Shown here: piece by piece, positions 42,069-50,306 of the stretch | Layout: each line of letters begins with the position of its first letter | Numbering within the stretch: position 1 is the first letter of the stretch | DNA from: Actinomycetota bacterium | GTDB lineage: Bacteria; Actinomycetota; CADDZG01; JAHWKV01 | Direction: 5' to 3' | Length of the DNA stretch: 50,306 nucleotides | NCBI GenBank assembly: GCA_035759705.1 | Contig: DASTUJ010000178.1 | Span: 1 to 50,306 of the forward strand | Notes under the pieces: model-generated | What the model saw: only the letters and a program-made list of their open reading frames with translations | Database searches by the model: none | Told to the model about the DNA's origin: nothing | Program-made: the position numbers and the translations under genes

Positions 42069-44606
42069 ATGAACGGTCCGACCGACCTCTTGCCAAACGC
42101 GTCCCGAATCCTCGGATTCCGCAGGTTTCTCCTGGTGACCATGCTGATCTCGGTCGTCGCAACCCTTGCACCGAGCGCCCCTGCGCTCGCCGTGAGTCCC
42201 AAAGCGGCTGAGGCCGAGCGGATAAAGGATCTGTGCCGGAGGAACGGGCTGAAGGTCGTCGAGAAGGCAACCGCCCAGTGCAGCCACGGCGAGGACCCGC
42301 CCCCCCACGGCAAACAAATTCACAAGTCGGTCAAGCCGGTTGCGATAGCCCCCGCCGCCGAGTTCGGCGCCGCCGCATCTGAGGGGACCCAGCTGACGCC
42401 GGGCGCCCCGAACTTCACCTGCGACGGGGACGGCACCACAGGTTTCCGCACCCAGGTGGTCTACGTCCGTGCCTCCGACAGGGCGGACCGCTACGCCACC
42501 TACAAAGCGTCGTTCCTCCAGTGGGCGTGGGAGGCCGACCAGATCTACCGGATGAGCGCCCAGGACACCGGCGGCCTCCGCCGCATCCGGTTCGTCCACG
42601 ACAACACCTGCACCCCTACCGTCTTGAACCTGACGCTGTCGGCAAGCGGTGACGACAACCTCAGCGCCACGATCTCGCAGCTGGAACAGGCCGGTTACGA
42701 CCGCACCGACCGCAAGTACATGATCTTCATGGACGCCAACGTCCTGTGCGGGGTCGGCACCATGGTCGGCGACGACCGCCCGGGCGCCGAGAACTGGAAC
42801 AACCAGGGACCGGACTACGCCCGCATCGACTCCGGCTGCTGGAGCGGCGACATCGCAGCCCACGAGCATATGCACACCATGGGAGGAGTCCAGAACTCCG
42901 CCCCCCACGGAAGCGGAGGAAACCACTGCACCGACGAGTACGACGTCATGTGCTACTCCGACTCCCCCAACTACCCGTCCATGCAGATCGCCTGCCCCAC
43001 CACCAGCCGGGACTGGAGCCGGTTCGACTGCAACTACGACGACTACTTCCACAGCAGTCCGCCGTCCGGCAGCTACCTGGCGACCAAGTGGAACACTGCG
43101 AACAACCGGTTCCTCGCCTCAGACGGCGGCGGCTCGGCTCCGGTGTGCCCCGACCAGTCCTCCGAGCCGGACGAGACCTACGCCACAGCTCGCCCGCTGA
43201 CCACCGGCGTTGCCGCCGCCCGGACCTTCTGCCTCGCCGGGGACCAGGATTGGATGTACTTCCAGGCGACGGCCAACCAGCGATACCGGGTCGAGATCGT
43301 CAACCACGCCGCGCCGATCACCCCCGCCATCGAGGTCTACGCCGGCAATGGCAGAAAGATGCTGGCATCGAACGTGCCCGCCCCGGGAGGTCACGCGGTG
43401 GTCGAACTCCGCGCCCGCACCGGTGGAGCGCATTATCTAAAGGTCTTCAACACGCCCGCCACCTTCACCCCGGCGGTCACCAACGTCTACAGCATCAAGG
43501 TCTCCGACGCGTCCCAGTCGGGGTCGGCGGTCGGCGGCTTCGGCTACAACGCCTACAGCCAGCTCGGAGGGAGTCCGGCAGAGGCGATCAAGGCGCTTCC
43601 GGGGATCTCGTTCAACGCCGGTGCGGTCCAGGTCGCCGGCGGGCTTCTTCACAGCGCCGCTGCCATGAGCGACGGCACCGTTCGCACCTGGGGCTGGAAC
43701 GCCTACGGCCAGCTGGGCAACGCGACGTTGCTCGACAGCTCCACGCAGGTCCAGCCCACCGGCCTGACCGGCGTAGCTTCGGTCTCCGCAGGTTACCTGC
43801 ACACGGTCGCCTTGAAGAAGGACGGCACGGTTTGGGCGTGGGGCTGGAACGGAGTCGGGCAGTTGGGAGACGGCACCACCGTCGACCGGACGGTCCCCGT
43901 GAAGGTCGCAGGCCTGACCGACATCGTCGAGGTCTCCGCAGGTTGGTTCCACAACCTGGCGATCAAGCGGGATGGGACGGTCTGGGCCTGGGGCTTCAAC
44001 GCCTTTTCGATGATCGGCGACGGCACCACCGTCGACCGGCCCGTTCCGGTCAAGCTCGGCCTGACCAAGGTGACCTCGGTGGCCGCCGGGGGCTATCACA
44101 GCCTGGCGACGCTCGAGGACGGTACCGCTCGGGCATGGGGCTGGAACGGATACGGCCAGCTCGGCGACCGCTCCCGAACCACCCGCACGGTTCCTGTCAG
44201 CGTTTTCGGCCTTACGAACACCTACCGGGTCAGCGCAGGCTGGACCCACTCGGTGGCGCTTCGGAACGACGGGTCCGTTCTGGCGTGGGGAATCAACGCC
44301 CAGCAGCAGGCGGGCGGCGCAGTGAGCCCCGACAGAGTCACGCCGGTCACGATCAACTGCGGCAGCAACGCTGCCTGCCCCAAGGTGACGGGCACCCAGT
44401 TCCTCGGAAAGATCGCCTGGATATCGTCGAACAGCTCACTGCACAACCTGGCGCTGGCGGAAGACGGGACGGTCTGGAGCTGGGGCTGGAACGCCCTGGG
44501 CCAGCTGGGCGACGGTAGCCTGGTGGACTCCGGCGTTGCGGTCAAGGCCGCGACGACGGCCAACGACGTCGGCGCCGGCTTCTATCACAGTCTCTACCGG
44601 TCCTGA
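42069..44606 (+). CDS. Secreted HExxH metalloprotease-PPC-RCC1 repeat protein
   Basis: 845 residues. Signal peptide (1-41, ending APALA). A protease-like domain (about 115-355) contains AAHEHMHTMGGVQ with H265, E266 and H269, then HCTDEYDVMCYSD with a Met-turn-like M294 and many Cys. The eleventh residue of the extended zinc motif is Gln, not His or Asp. A PPC-like beta domain follows (about 360-480, LAGDQDWMYFQATANQRYRV). The C-terminal half is seven RCC1 blades (about 495-845) of the type WGWNAYGQLGDGT, expected to close into a propeller. The order protease, PPC, propeller suggests substrate targeting at the cell surface. It is a single gene. Confidence 0.87.
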   Translation: MNGPTDLLPNASRILGFRRFLLVTMLISVVATLAPSAPALAVSPKAAEAERIKDLCRRNGLKVVEKATAQCSHGEDPPPHGKQIHKSVKPVAIAPAAEFGAAASEGTQLTPGAPNFTCDGDGTTGFRTQVVYVRASDRADRYATYKASFLQWAWEADQIYRMSAQDTGGLRRIRFVHDNTCTPTVLNLTLSASGDDNLSATISQLEQAGYDRTDRKYMIFMDANVLCGVGTMVGDDRPGAENWNNQGPDYARIDSGCWSGDIAAHEHMHTMGGVQNSAPHGSGGNHCTDEYDVMCYSDSPNYPSMQIACPTTSRDWSRFDCNYDDYFHSSPPSGSYLATKWNTANNRFLASDGGGSAPVCPDQSSEPDETYATARPLTTGVAAARTFCLAGDQDWMYFQATANQRYRVEIVNHAAPITPAIEVYAGNGRKMLASNVPAPGGHAVVELRARTGGAHYLKVFNTPATFTPAVTNVYSIKVSDASQSGSAVGGFGYNAYSQLGGSPAEAIKALPGISFNAGAVQVAGGLLHSAAAMSDGTVRTWGWNAYGQLGNATLLDSSTQVQPTGLTGVASVSAGYLHTVALKKDGTVWAWGWNGVGQLGDGTTVDRTVPVKVAGLTDIVEVSAGWFHNLAIKRDGTVWAWGFNAFSMIGDGTTVDRPVPVKLGLTKVTSVAAGGYHSLATLEDGTARAWGWNGYGQLGDRSRTTRTVPVSVFGLTNTYRVSAGWTHSVALRNDGSVLAWGINAQQQAGGAVSPDRVTPVTINCGSNAACPKVTGTQFLGKIAWISSNSSLHNLALAEDGTVWSWGWNALGQLGDGSLVDSGVAVKAATTANDVGAGFYHSLYRS

Positions 44607-44733
44607 CCCGTGAAAGGCAGGCTCTCCCACGCCGTCGACACCCTCTGCCGGTTCCTGGAGTCGAGTCTCGGGCTGTTGCGGTAAACGGCGTTAGGGTGGT
44701 CCCTCGAAATCCAGTCCTGCAGAAAGGGGCCCC

Positions 44734-45129
44734 ATGGAACACACCAGAGCCGAGGACATCCCCTGGGAGCCGGCGCCGGCAGACCACTTCACCGGGAAGG
44801 TCTTCTTCGGCCCCCTGAGCCACGCCACGCCGGACGGCCTGAACGCCCTGGCCGTCCAGTTCGAGCCCGGGGCGCGCACCGACTGGCACACCCACCCGGA
44901 CGGCCAGGTGCTTTACGTGGTCAACGGCGCCGGGATCGTGCAGAAGGACGACGGGACGACGGCTGAGTTCTCGGCCGGCGACGTGGTCTACGCCCCCCCG
45001 GGCGAGCGGCACTGGCACGGGGCCCGGCCGAACAGCCCGATGACGCACCTGTCGCTGACCACCGGCGGCGCCACCGAGTGGCTGGAAGACAAGGTTTCCG
45101 AAGAGCAGTACAACAGCCGTCCGGAGTAG
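44734..45129 (+). CDS. Small cupin protein
   Basis: 131 residues with one cupin barrel. Metal ligands: H52, H54 and Q58 in WHTHPDGQ, and H93 in GERHWHG. The pattern LAVQFEPGARTDWHTHP and VLYVVNGAGIVQKDDGT resembles small quercetinase- and carboxymuconolactone-associated cupins. Activity unknown. ATG preceded by AAAGGGG. It ends 3 bp from the convergent methyltransferase. Confidence 0.9.
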   Translation: MEHTRAEDIPWEPAPADHFTGKVFFGPLSHATPDGLNALAVQFEPGARTDWHTHPDGQVLYVVNGAGIVQKDDGTTAEFSAGDVVYAPPGERHWHGARPNSPMTHLSLTTGGATEWLEDKVSEEQYNSRPE

Positions 45130-45132
45130 GAC

Positions 45133-45690
45133 CTACCTCCGAACCGCAGCGATCCTCTGGACGGCCGCCGGTTTGGGCTCTTCGACCTGAAGGTCCTCGT
45201 ACGCCACGACCTGAAGTGCCGGGCGGGCGACGTCCAGCAGCTCGCCCGGCTCCAGCAGAAAGTCGGGGTTCTTCGGGGTGCCGAACCGCTCGTTGCCCCG
45301 GGCAAAGGTTTCGTAGATGAGGGCCCCGCCCGGCCCAACAGCTTCTACGAGGTTCCCCAGCACCGGCCGGTACAGGTAGTTCGCCACCACGACCGCCCCG
45401 AAGGTGCGGCCCGCAAACGGGAACGGTCCGCCGTCCTCCAGGTCGAGCTCGTGACTTTCGATCGACGGGTTCCCCCGAAGGTCCTCGATCCCCCGGAGGT
45501 CCCGGTCCACCGCAACCACCGGGTGGCCGCGTTCGGCAAAGAAACGGGTGTGCCTGCCGGCGCCGCAGGCGAGGTCCAGCACTGTGGAGCCTGGCGGCAC
45601 CAGGCCGGCGAACCTGACCACCCACGCCGAGGGAGGTGAACCTCGATGCCAGCCTTTAGGGGTTGGTGCGGAGCTCGAATCGGAGTCCAT
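45133..45690 (-). CDS. Class I SAM-dependent methyltransferase
   Basis: 185 residues, a short TehB/UbiE-like Rossmann fold: VLDLACGAGRHTRFFAERG, VVAVDRDLRGIEDL, FGAVVVANYLYRPVLGNLVE and ALIYETFARGNERFGTP. The N-terminus (WHRGSPPSAWVVRFAGLV) is usual in these small methyltransferases. Substrate unknown. ATG start 21 bp after the collagen-like gene stop, so they may be co-transcribed. Confidence 0.87.
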   Translation of the reverse strand: MDSDSSSAPTPKGWHRGSPPSAWVVRFAGLVPPGSTVLDLACGAGRHTRFFAERGHPVVAVDRDLRGIEDLRGNPSIESHELDLEDGGPFPFAGRTFGAVVVANYLYRPVLGNLVEAVGPGGALIYETFARGNERFGTPKNPDFLLEPGELLDVARPALQVVAYEDLQVEEPKPAAVQRIAAVRR

Positions 45691-45711
45691 GAGGCACTGT
45701 AGCGCCTCGGT

Positions 45712-46362
45712 TCAACAGAGGCCGAGCAGCTCTGAAAGACCCAGCAGGCTGAGCAGCGAACCCAAGCCGGCGCAACCCCCGTTCGCCTGGGGCTCGGCGG
45801 TTTCAACCGGCAACTCATTCGCCGGCACGATGCCCTGTGGAACGAGCTCGAGGGTTCCCGCCGGAGGAGGCGCCAAAGCCCCACCGGGAGCGGCGGCCTG
45901 TGGGGGCTGGACGGTTTCCGTTGTCCCCGGAACACCCGCGGTCCCCGGCGTCCCGGCGGTCCCCGGTGTCCCGGCGGTTCCCGGGGAGCCCACTACAGAA
46001 GTTCCGGCAGACCCCGCGGCACCGGCGCCGCCTACCGAGCTCCCCCCCGGAGCGCCGTTGCAGCCGCCGGTACAGGAGCTGGAGCCCCCGTTGGCGCCCG
46101 GCGTCCCGGCGCCGCCGGAGCCCCCTGCACCGCCGGCCAGCCCGCCGATCGACCCACCGGCGCCCCCGTCCGCACCCGAAGCCCCGGAGCCCGGGTGCCC
46201 GGCGGCTCCGAAGACGCTGCTACCGAACCTTGCCGGGGAACAGTCTGAGCCGCAGTGCGCCTCGTCTGAGAGGGTGAACGCTGCGAACACCGTTGCCGCG
46301 ACGGCCAGCAGGAACAGGATTCCAACAACCGGAGTGAGCCTCAAAGAGGCGTTTCTTCCCAT
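45712..46362 (-). CDS. Anchored collagen-like glycine-rich protein
   Basis: 216 residues. A membrane helix (about 10-29), a short Cys pair (HCGSDC), then Gly-rich sequence (about 50-130) passing into GTPGTAG repeats and a Pro/Ala stretch. The end is hydrophobic, LGSLLSLLGLSELLGLC, with a terminal Cys. The repeat lacks strict Gly-X-Y over long runs, so a true triple helix is doubtful. The opposite strand is open too, but it lacks a signal or start context. Probably a surface or cell-wall protein; function unknown. Confidence 0.65.
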   Translation of the reverse strand: MGRNASLRLTPVVGILFLLAVAATVFAAFTLSDEAHCGSDCSPARFGSSVFGAAGHPGSGASGADGGAGGSIGGLAGGAGGSGGAGTPGANGGSSSCTGGCNGAPGGSSVGGAGAAGSAGTSVVGSPGTAGTPGTAGTPGTAGVPGTTETVQPPQAAAPGGALAPPPAGTLELVPQGIVPANELPVETAEPQANGGCAGLGSLLSLLGLSELLGLC

Positions 46363-46470
46363 GGCCTGGCGGACCCCTCAGTGAATCTGCAGCGTGAAGT
46401 GGGGGGACATTGTAGGCAAGCCGGGAAAAAATAGATAGAGGGAAATCTGCAGCCGCGGGATCTTCCAGGC

Positions 46471-46926
46471 TTAGTCGATCACCCGGACGAACAGCCGGCC
46501 GTCGGGGGTGCGGCACTGCTCGGGGTAGGACTCCATGACCGGGTAGCCGGCGGCGGCACACTGCTCGAAGTTACGGATGCCGCTGAACGCCGACGGCGGG
46601 TCGACCATTACGGTTGGCTCCGGCCGGGGGGTGTCGTCCGAGCTGACCGGGGTGTCCGGACCGGCCGGTGACGACGCGTTCCCGCCTGAAGCCGGCGGGT
46701 TGGCGTCCGAGCCCCCTCCTGCCGGTGGGTCGACGAGGGCCGGCTCAGTAGCGGCGGCGTTCCCCTCGCCGGTGGGATCTCCGGTGGACGACGGTTCGGC
46801 GGAGTCCACCTGGAAGTCGTCGTCGCCTCCGCCCAGGTTCCCGGAAGCCGCAGCCACCGCCAACGACGCCAGGACAAAGATCCCGATCAATGCCGCAATT
46901 AGGGTTCGCCGGCCTGGTTTGTGCAT
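46471..46926 (-). CDS. Membrane-anchored protein with conserved two-Cys tail motif
   Basis: 151 residues. A basic start and one membrane helix (8-27), a long Pro/Gly/Ser/Asp linker (about 30-108), and a C-terminal motif: NFEQCAAAGYPVMESYPEQC with C123 and C138, then DGRLFV. The same small Cys-AAGYPVMES-YP-x-QC motif is found at the ends of other bacterial and archaeal secreted proteins of unknown role. It may form one disulfide. The 108-bp gap downstream contains two copies of AATCTGCAGC. Confidence 0.75.
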   Translation of the reverse strand: MHKPGRRTLIAALIGIFVLASLAVAAASGNLGGGDDDFQVDSAEPSSTGDPTGEGNAAATEPALVDPPAGGGSDANPPASGGNASSPAGPDTPVSSDDTPRPEPTVMVDPPSAFSGIRNFEQCAAAGYPVMESYPEQCRTPDGRLFVRVID

Positions 46927-47012
46927 GAGGGCCTCCTGCGGGTGGACTCTGCCAATCTACCCCCATTTGACGGTGCTCCGGGCCGGTTGGTTCCCAGGTG
47001 CCGTGCAAGGCA

Positions 47013-49052
47013 CTAGTCCCACAAAGCCGCAACCATCCGGTCGACAGCCTCGATCCCGGTCGCAGCGCCGGCGGCGGGATCCTCCGGGTCGGCGACCGGC
47101 GTGCGAGAGGAGCTGGTGCTGTCCATGCACGACAGAACCGCAGGCGTGAAGAAGCGGGTCAGCTGGCCGTACCCGTGGCCGTCGTCCCGTCCGTGCGGGC
47201 GGAAGTGGTAGCGGAGCGGCGAGTAGGTGTAGAGGTGGTTGCGAGCCCGGGTCATGGCAACGTAGAGGAGGCGGCGCTCCTCCTCGATTTGTTCGGCGTC
47301 TCCGGTGGCCAGGTCGGACGGGATGTGGCCGTCGGTGACGTGGAGAACGTGGACCACATCCCACTCGCACCCCTTGGCCGAGTGGATCGTGCTGATCGTC
47401 ACGAAGTCGTCGTCCAGGTGCGGCGGGCCGGCCAGGTCGCTGGTGGAGCTGGGTGGGTCGAGCGTCAGGTCGGCCAGGAACTGCCGCAGGCTGGAGCTTG
47501 CCGCCGCCAGCCGGCCCAGCTGGTCCAGGTCCGCGATGCGGGCGCCCGAGTTGGGGTACCGGGCGGTGACCGCCGGGTCCAGCCACGACCTGGCGCGCTC
47601 GACCGCGGCGCCGGGTGCCTCCGGTCCCAGGCTGCGGCACTCCGCAAGCGCCTCGGCCAGGGCTCGGACAGCTGTCTGCGGGGCCTCGGGCAGCCGGGAA
47701 ATCGCATCGACCAATCCCTCGTCGGGGCTCTCTTCCTCCAGGATCCCCGCGGTGACCCGACGGGCGGCGCCGGGCCCCAGGCCGTCGATCAGCTGGAGCA
47801 CCCGGAACCACGCCAGCTCGTCCCGGGGGTTCTCTATCAGCCGCATCAGGCACACCATGTCCTTGACGTGCGCCGCCTCCAGGAACCGAAGGCCACCGTA
47901 CTTGATGAACGGGATTTTGCGGGCGGTGAGCTCCATCTCCAGCAGGCTCGAGTGGTGGGCGGCCCGCACGAGGATCGCCTGTCCCTGCAGCTTGGTCCCC
48001 TGCTCGTGGTGGTGCAACAGCCGGTCGCACACCTGCCGGGACTGATCGGACTCGTCGTCGCAGCGCACCAGCACCGGGCGCCCCCGGTCGTCCCGGGACG
48101 ACCACAACTCCTTGGGGTGGCGCAGCGAAGCCTCGGCGATCACAGCGTTGGTGGCCGAAACCAGCGACGGCGTCGACCGGTGGTTGCGCTGGAGCATCAC
48201 GACCTCGGAGCCGAAGCGCGCCGGGAACTCCATGATGTTGCGGTGGGTGGCCGCCCGGAACGAGTAGATGGCCTGGGCGTCGTCCCCGACCGCGGTCAGC
48301 GTCGCCCCTCCCCCGGCCATCGCCTCCAGGAGGTCGGCCTGCAGCGGGTTTGTGTCCTGGTACTCGTCGACGAGGATGTGGTCGAACTGCGACTGCAGGA
48401 TCCGGGCGACATCCGGCACCTTGAGCAGGGCGTTCCAGAAAAGCAGCAGGTCGTCGAAGTCCAGGACCTGCCGCTCCCGCTTCCGGGCGGTGTAGGCCTC
48501 GAAGGCGGCCCGGATCTCGGCCTTCTCGTCGGCACACCAGGGAAACGTGGTGCGAAGAACCTGCGACAGCGGTGAGTTGGTGTTCACGCACCGGCTGAGG
48601 ATGTCGGCCAGCGTCTGCTTGCGGGCTCGGCGACGGAACGGCGCCTCGGACTGATCGTCCTCGGCCGGGCCCTCGAGCTCCTTGCGGACCAATGCCAGCA
48701 AGTCGGCGGTGTCGGTCTGGTCCAGGACGGTGAACGAGGGCTCCAGCCCGATGGCTCGCCCATGCCGGCGCAGCATCCGGTTGGCAACCGCGTGGAATGT
48801 TCCTCCCCAGGTGCTGGCCGTCGACTCACCGGTCATCTGCTCGGCACGGTTGAGAAGCTCGGCCGCGGCCCGGCGGCTAAAGGTGAGCATTAGGATGCGC
48901 TCCGGAGGGACGCCCGATCGCAGCAGGTGGGTGAGCCGGGCGGTCAGCGTGGTGGTCTTCCCGGTCCCCGCCCCCGCGACGATCAGCAGGTGCCCGGCAT
49001 CGTAGGTGGCAGCGGTCCGCTGCTCGGGAGTAAGGGTTTCTATATCGAACAT
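47013..49052 (-). CDS. UvrD/Rep-family superfamily 1A DNA helicase
   Basis: 679 residues. Motifs in order: Q-motif Q11, Walker A AGAGTGKTTT (26-35), motif Ia LTFSRRAAAELLNRA, motif II VDEYQDTNPLQ, motif III VGDDAQAIYSFRAA, motif IV LQRNHRST, motif V TISTIHSAKGCEWDVVHV, and motif VI RRLLYVAMTRARNHLY. This is a 3'-5' repair helicase that unwinds DNA or strips RecA, like UvrD2/PcrA relatives. Shorter than PcrA and with a Ser/Pro tail. Its ATG lies inside a perfect LexA box; no ribosome binding site is visible, so leaderless translation is plausible. Confidence 0.94.
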   Translation of the reverse strand: MFDIETLTPEQRTAATYDAGHLLIVAGAGTGKTTTLTARLTHLLRSGVPPERILMLTFSRRAAAELLNRAEQMTGESTASTWGGTFHAVANRMLRRHGRAIGLEPSFTVLDQTDTADLLALVRKELEGPAEDDQSEAPFRRRARKQTLADILSRCVNTNSPLSQVLRTTFPWCADEKAEIRAAFEAYTARKRERQVLDFDDLLLFWNALLKVPDVARILQSQFDHILVDEYQDTNPLQADLLEAMAGGGATLTAVGDDAQAIYSFRAATHRNIMEFPARFGSEVVMLQRNHRSTPSLVSATNAVIAEASLRHPKELWSSRDDRGRPVLVRCDDESDQSRQVCDRLLHHHEQGTKLQGQAILVRAAHHSSLLEMELTARKIPFIKYGGLRFLEAAHVKDMVCLMRLIENPRDELAWFRVLQLIDGLGPGAARRVTAGILEEESPDEGLVDAISRLPEAPQTAVRALAEALAECRSLGPEAPGAAVERARSWLDPAVTARYPNSGARIADLDQLGRLAAASSSLRQFLADLTLDPPSSTSDLAGPPHLDDDFVTISTIHSAKGCEWDVVHVLHVTDGHIPSDLATGDAEQIEEERRLLYVAMTRARNHLYTYSPLRYHFRPHGRDDGHGYGQLTRFFTPAVLSCMDSTSSSRTPVADPEDPAAGAATGIEAVDRMVAALWD

Positions 49053-49060
49053 CAGTTCGA
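49045..49060. promoter_or_regulatory. LexA (SOS) box over the helicase start codon
   Basis: TCGAAC-ATCA-GTTCGA matches the mycobacterial SOS box TCGAAC-N4-GTTCGA at all 12 defined bases. A further 3 bp of symmetry on each side gives ATATCGAAC/GTTCGATAT. The ATG of the helicase (49050-49052) falls inside it, and a TAAGAT element (49062-49067, minus) sits just upstream as a possible -10. LexA binding should block transcription. Confidence 0.75.
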
Positions 49061-49074
49061 TATCTTACGCTGCG

Positions 49075-50306
49075 CTAGCTCGGATTCTCCGGATCGATGC
49101 CCATCAAATGCATCTTCGAGTTGATGCCGAGCTTGGCGTAGGCGTTGGAGAGGTGGGTCTCGACGGTCCGGGCGCCGATGAACAGCACCTTGCCGATCTC
49201 CTTGGCGGTCATCCCCTGCTGCGCCAGTCGCACAACCTCGCGCTCCCGCGGCGTCAGCGACGTCTTCCCCCGAGCGCCCGCCGCGGCCCGTCTACCCCTG
49301 GTCCCCAAGGCGGCCAACGCCTGCAGGGTCCTCTGCTTGCGGGCCACTGCGCCGCACTCCTCGAACAGCGCCGCCGCTCGCTCTAACGCCTTGACCGACT
49401 CCTCCCGGTCGGTGGCGGCCAGAGAACGACCCAGCACGTAGTGAGCCCGGGCCAGAAACGCCTGGCACCCGGTCCCCGACAAAAGGCGCACGGCGGCCTC
49501 GGCGGCAACCGCCGCCTGCGGGTTTCGGTCGTCGAGCAAAGCCCAGGCGTGGCCGAGGTGGGCCAGGCCCCGATACATGTCCCGGTCGACCTCCTCGGCA
49601 ATCCGGTCCAGCTCCCCGGCGGCCAGCACGGCATCCTTCCGGCGGCCGGTCACCGAAGCGATCTCCGCGCGGTCCAGCACCATGGGTGCCACCCAGGGCC
49701 GGGCCTGCATCTCGATCATGCTTTTCGCCGCGGGGTCCAGCACCGCGCCGGCCTCCTCGAGGCGGTCCCTGCCGGCCAGAACCTGTGCCTCGGCCCACGA
49801 GGCGAAATCGACACAGAACGACCAGGTGCTGGTTCCGTAGAGCTCGCGGGCCTTGGAGGCGAAGACCTCCGCTTCCGCGAGGCGGCCGGTCTCCACCGCT
49901 GCGGCCGCTGCGAAAGGCAGTGCGTAGCCGCGCCGCCGGCTCAATCCCCCTGGGTTGGCGGCGAGCGCCTGCTCGGTGAAGCTGATGACGGCCGGGTAGT
50001 CGCCGGCGAACCAGCTGACCATGGCCGACCACTCCAGCACCACCGCCTCGATGAACCTGGGGTAGACCCGCCTGGCCTGGTCCAGCAGCGAAATCGCCTC
50101 AGGGATTCTCCCCTGAAGGGCCACGACGAGGGCAATGGCGGACAGCCCGCGCGCCCAGCCGTAGTCGTTGCCCGCATTGCGGGCCAGCTCGGCGCTGCGG
50201 CGGGTTGCATCCTCGGCGGGACCGAAGACCCCCATCGCAAGTTGCTGGTAGCCCCAAACCGCCCCTGCTTCTATTTGGGGGGCCAGCTCGCCGGCTGCGG
50301 AGGCGG
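49075..50306 (-). CDS. LuxR-type regulator with helical-repeat sensor region (5' end missing)
   Basis: At least 410 residues; the reading frame stays open to the window edge past the Met at 50235, so the gene starts outside. The body is a chain of TPR-like helices (WARGLSAIALVVALQGRIPE, EAISLLDQARRVYP, EQALAANPG and later repeats), as in large MalT/LAL-like regulators. The C-terminal DNA-binding domain is LTPREREVVRLAQQGMTAKE, then IGARTVETHLSNAYAKLGIN, a canonical LuxR helix-turn-helix. Signal and targets unknown. The helicase follows 22 bp downstream on the same strand. Confidence 0.9.
   Translation of the reverse strand, partial: ASAAGELAPQIEAGAVWGYQQLAMGVFGPAEDATRRSAELARNAGNDYGWARGLSAIALVVALQGRIPEAISLLDQARRVYPRFIEAVVLEWSAMVSWFAGDYPAVISFTEQALAANPGGLSRRRGYALPFAAAAAVETGRLAEAEVFASKARELYGTSTWSFCVDFASWAEAQVLAGRDRLEEAGAVLDPAAKSMIEMQARPWVAPMVLDRAEIASVTGRRKDAVLAAGELDRIAEEVDRDMYRGLAHLGHAWALLDDRNPQAAVAAEAAVRLLSGTGCQAFLARAHYVLGRSLAATDREESVKALERAAALFEECGAVARKQRTLQALAALGTRGRRAAAGARGKTSLTPREREVVRLAQQGMTAKEIGKVLFIGARTVETHLSNAYAKLGINSKMHLMGIDPENPS

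Noticed and set aside
41622-43052. Minus-strand frame of 476 codons opposite the SRPBCC and protease genes
   Set aside because: It is antisense to two clearly recognisable proteins and translates to Val/Gly-rich shadow sequence.
45548-46384. Plus-strand Pro-rich frame opposite the collagen-like gene
   Set aside because: Repetitive GC-rich DNA is open on both strands; only the minus strand has a basic start, membrane helix and start-site spacing. Kept as a caveat on that gene.
46957-48591. Frame of 544 codons within the helicase gene, alternative frame
   Set aside because: The helicase frame has every superfamily 1 motif; this one is Arg/Pro/Gly-rich shadow.

Overview
The window is a GC-rich bacterial chromosome segment, almost certainly from an actinobacterium (Actinomycetota). 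The strongest evidence is the leftmost 20 kb. It carries, nearly all on the minus strand, the block that flanks eno and mfd in Mycobacterium and Streptomyces: an rpfB-like gene, rsmA, ispE, tRNA-Gln, glmU, prs, rplY, pth, mfd, a SurA-like lipoprotein, mazG, eno, a ftsB/divIC gene, DUF501 and ppx. Two PPOX-fold proteins and a Ddn-like deazaflavin protein suggest that cofactor F420 is used. An S1-domain gene beside the divIC-type gene, and TTG start codons at several genes, hint at a lineage away from the classical mycobacteria and streptomycetes; I cannot place it more precisely.

Layout. 1-2.9 kb: HNH nuclease, DUF1801 protein, membrane-anchored glycosidase-like protein and membrane-anchored cyclophilin. 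3.1-20.3 kb: the conserved housekeeping block (cell wall precursors, ribosome maintenance, PRPP, glycolysis, repair). It is interrupted only by a divergent membrane protein with a sortase fold that has lost its catalytic His and Cys. 20.4-26.5 kb: small single genes in alternating orientation, many ending tail-to-tail on shared stop codons. 26.6-29.8 kb: an MprAB-type two-component system followed by a SHOCT/YceI pair, both units preceded by similar CTCA/CTTAACC motifs. 29.9-33.2 kb: membrane protein, cupredoxin lipoprotein, VOC protein, PPOX protein, TspO and a lipoprotein. 33.3-36.6 kb: GT-C-like membrane protein, methyltransferase and GT2 glycosyltransferase, suggestive of surface glycan work. 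36.6-39.1 kb: tRNA-Arg(CCU), a 73-residue protein built on an internal duplication and bounded by hairpins, a cytochrome P450 and a rhodanese. 39.1-46.9 kb: lipoproteins, a CPBP protease, an SRPBCC protein, a secreted metalloprotease-PPC-RCC1 protein, cupin, methyltransferase and two anchored low-complexity proteins. 47.0-50.3 kb: a UvrD-like helicase with a perfect mycobacterial-type LexA box over its start, and the 3' part of a LuxR-type regulator that runs off the window.

Functional logic. The left block is growth-linked: genes are tightly packed with 1-22 bp overlaps (ppx/DUF501, ftsB/eno, surA/mfd, mfd/pth, prs/glmU, ispE/rsmA, rsmA/rlpA-like), so translational coupling is likely. The right half is mostly cell-envelope and stress functions. 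I saw no phage, insertion sequence, CRISPR array or toxin-antitoxin module. The items most worth following are the degenerate sortase, the duplicated small protein, the LexA-controlled helicase, and the RlpA-type barrel sitting where rpfB normally carries its Rpf domain.
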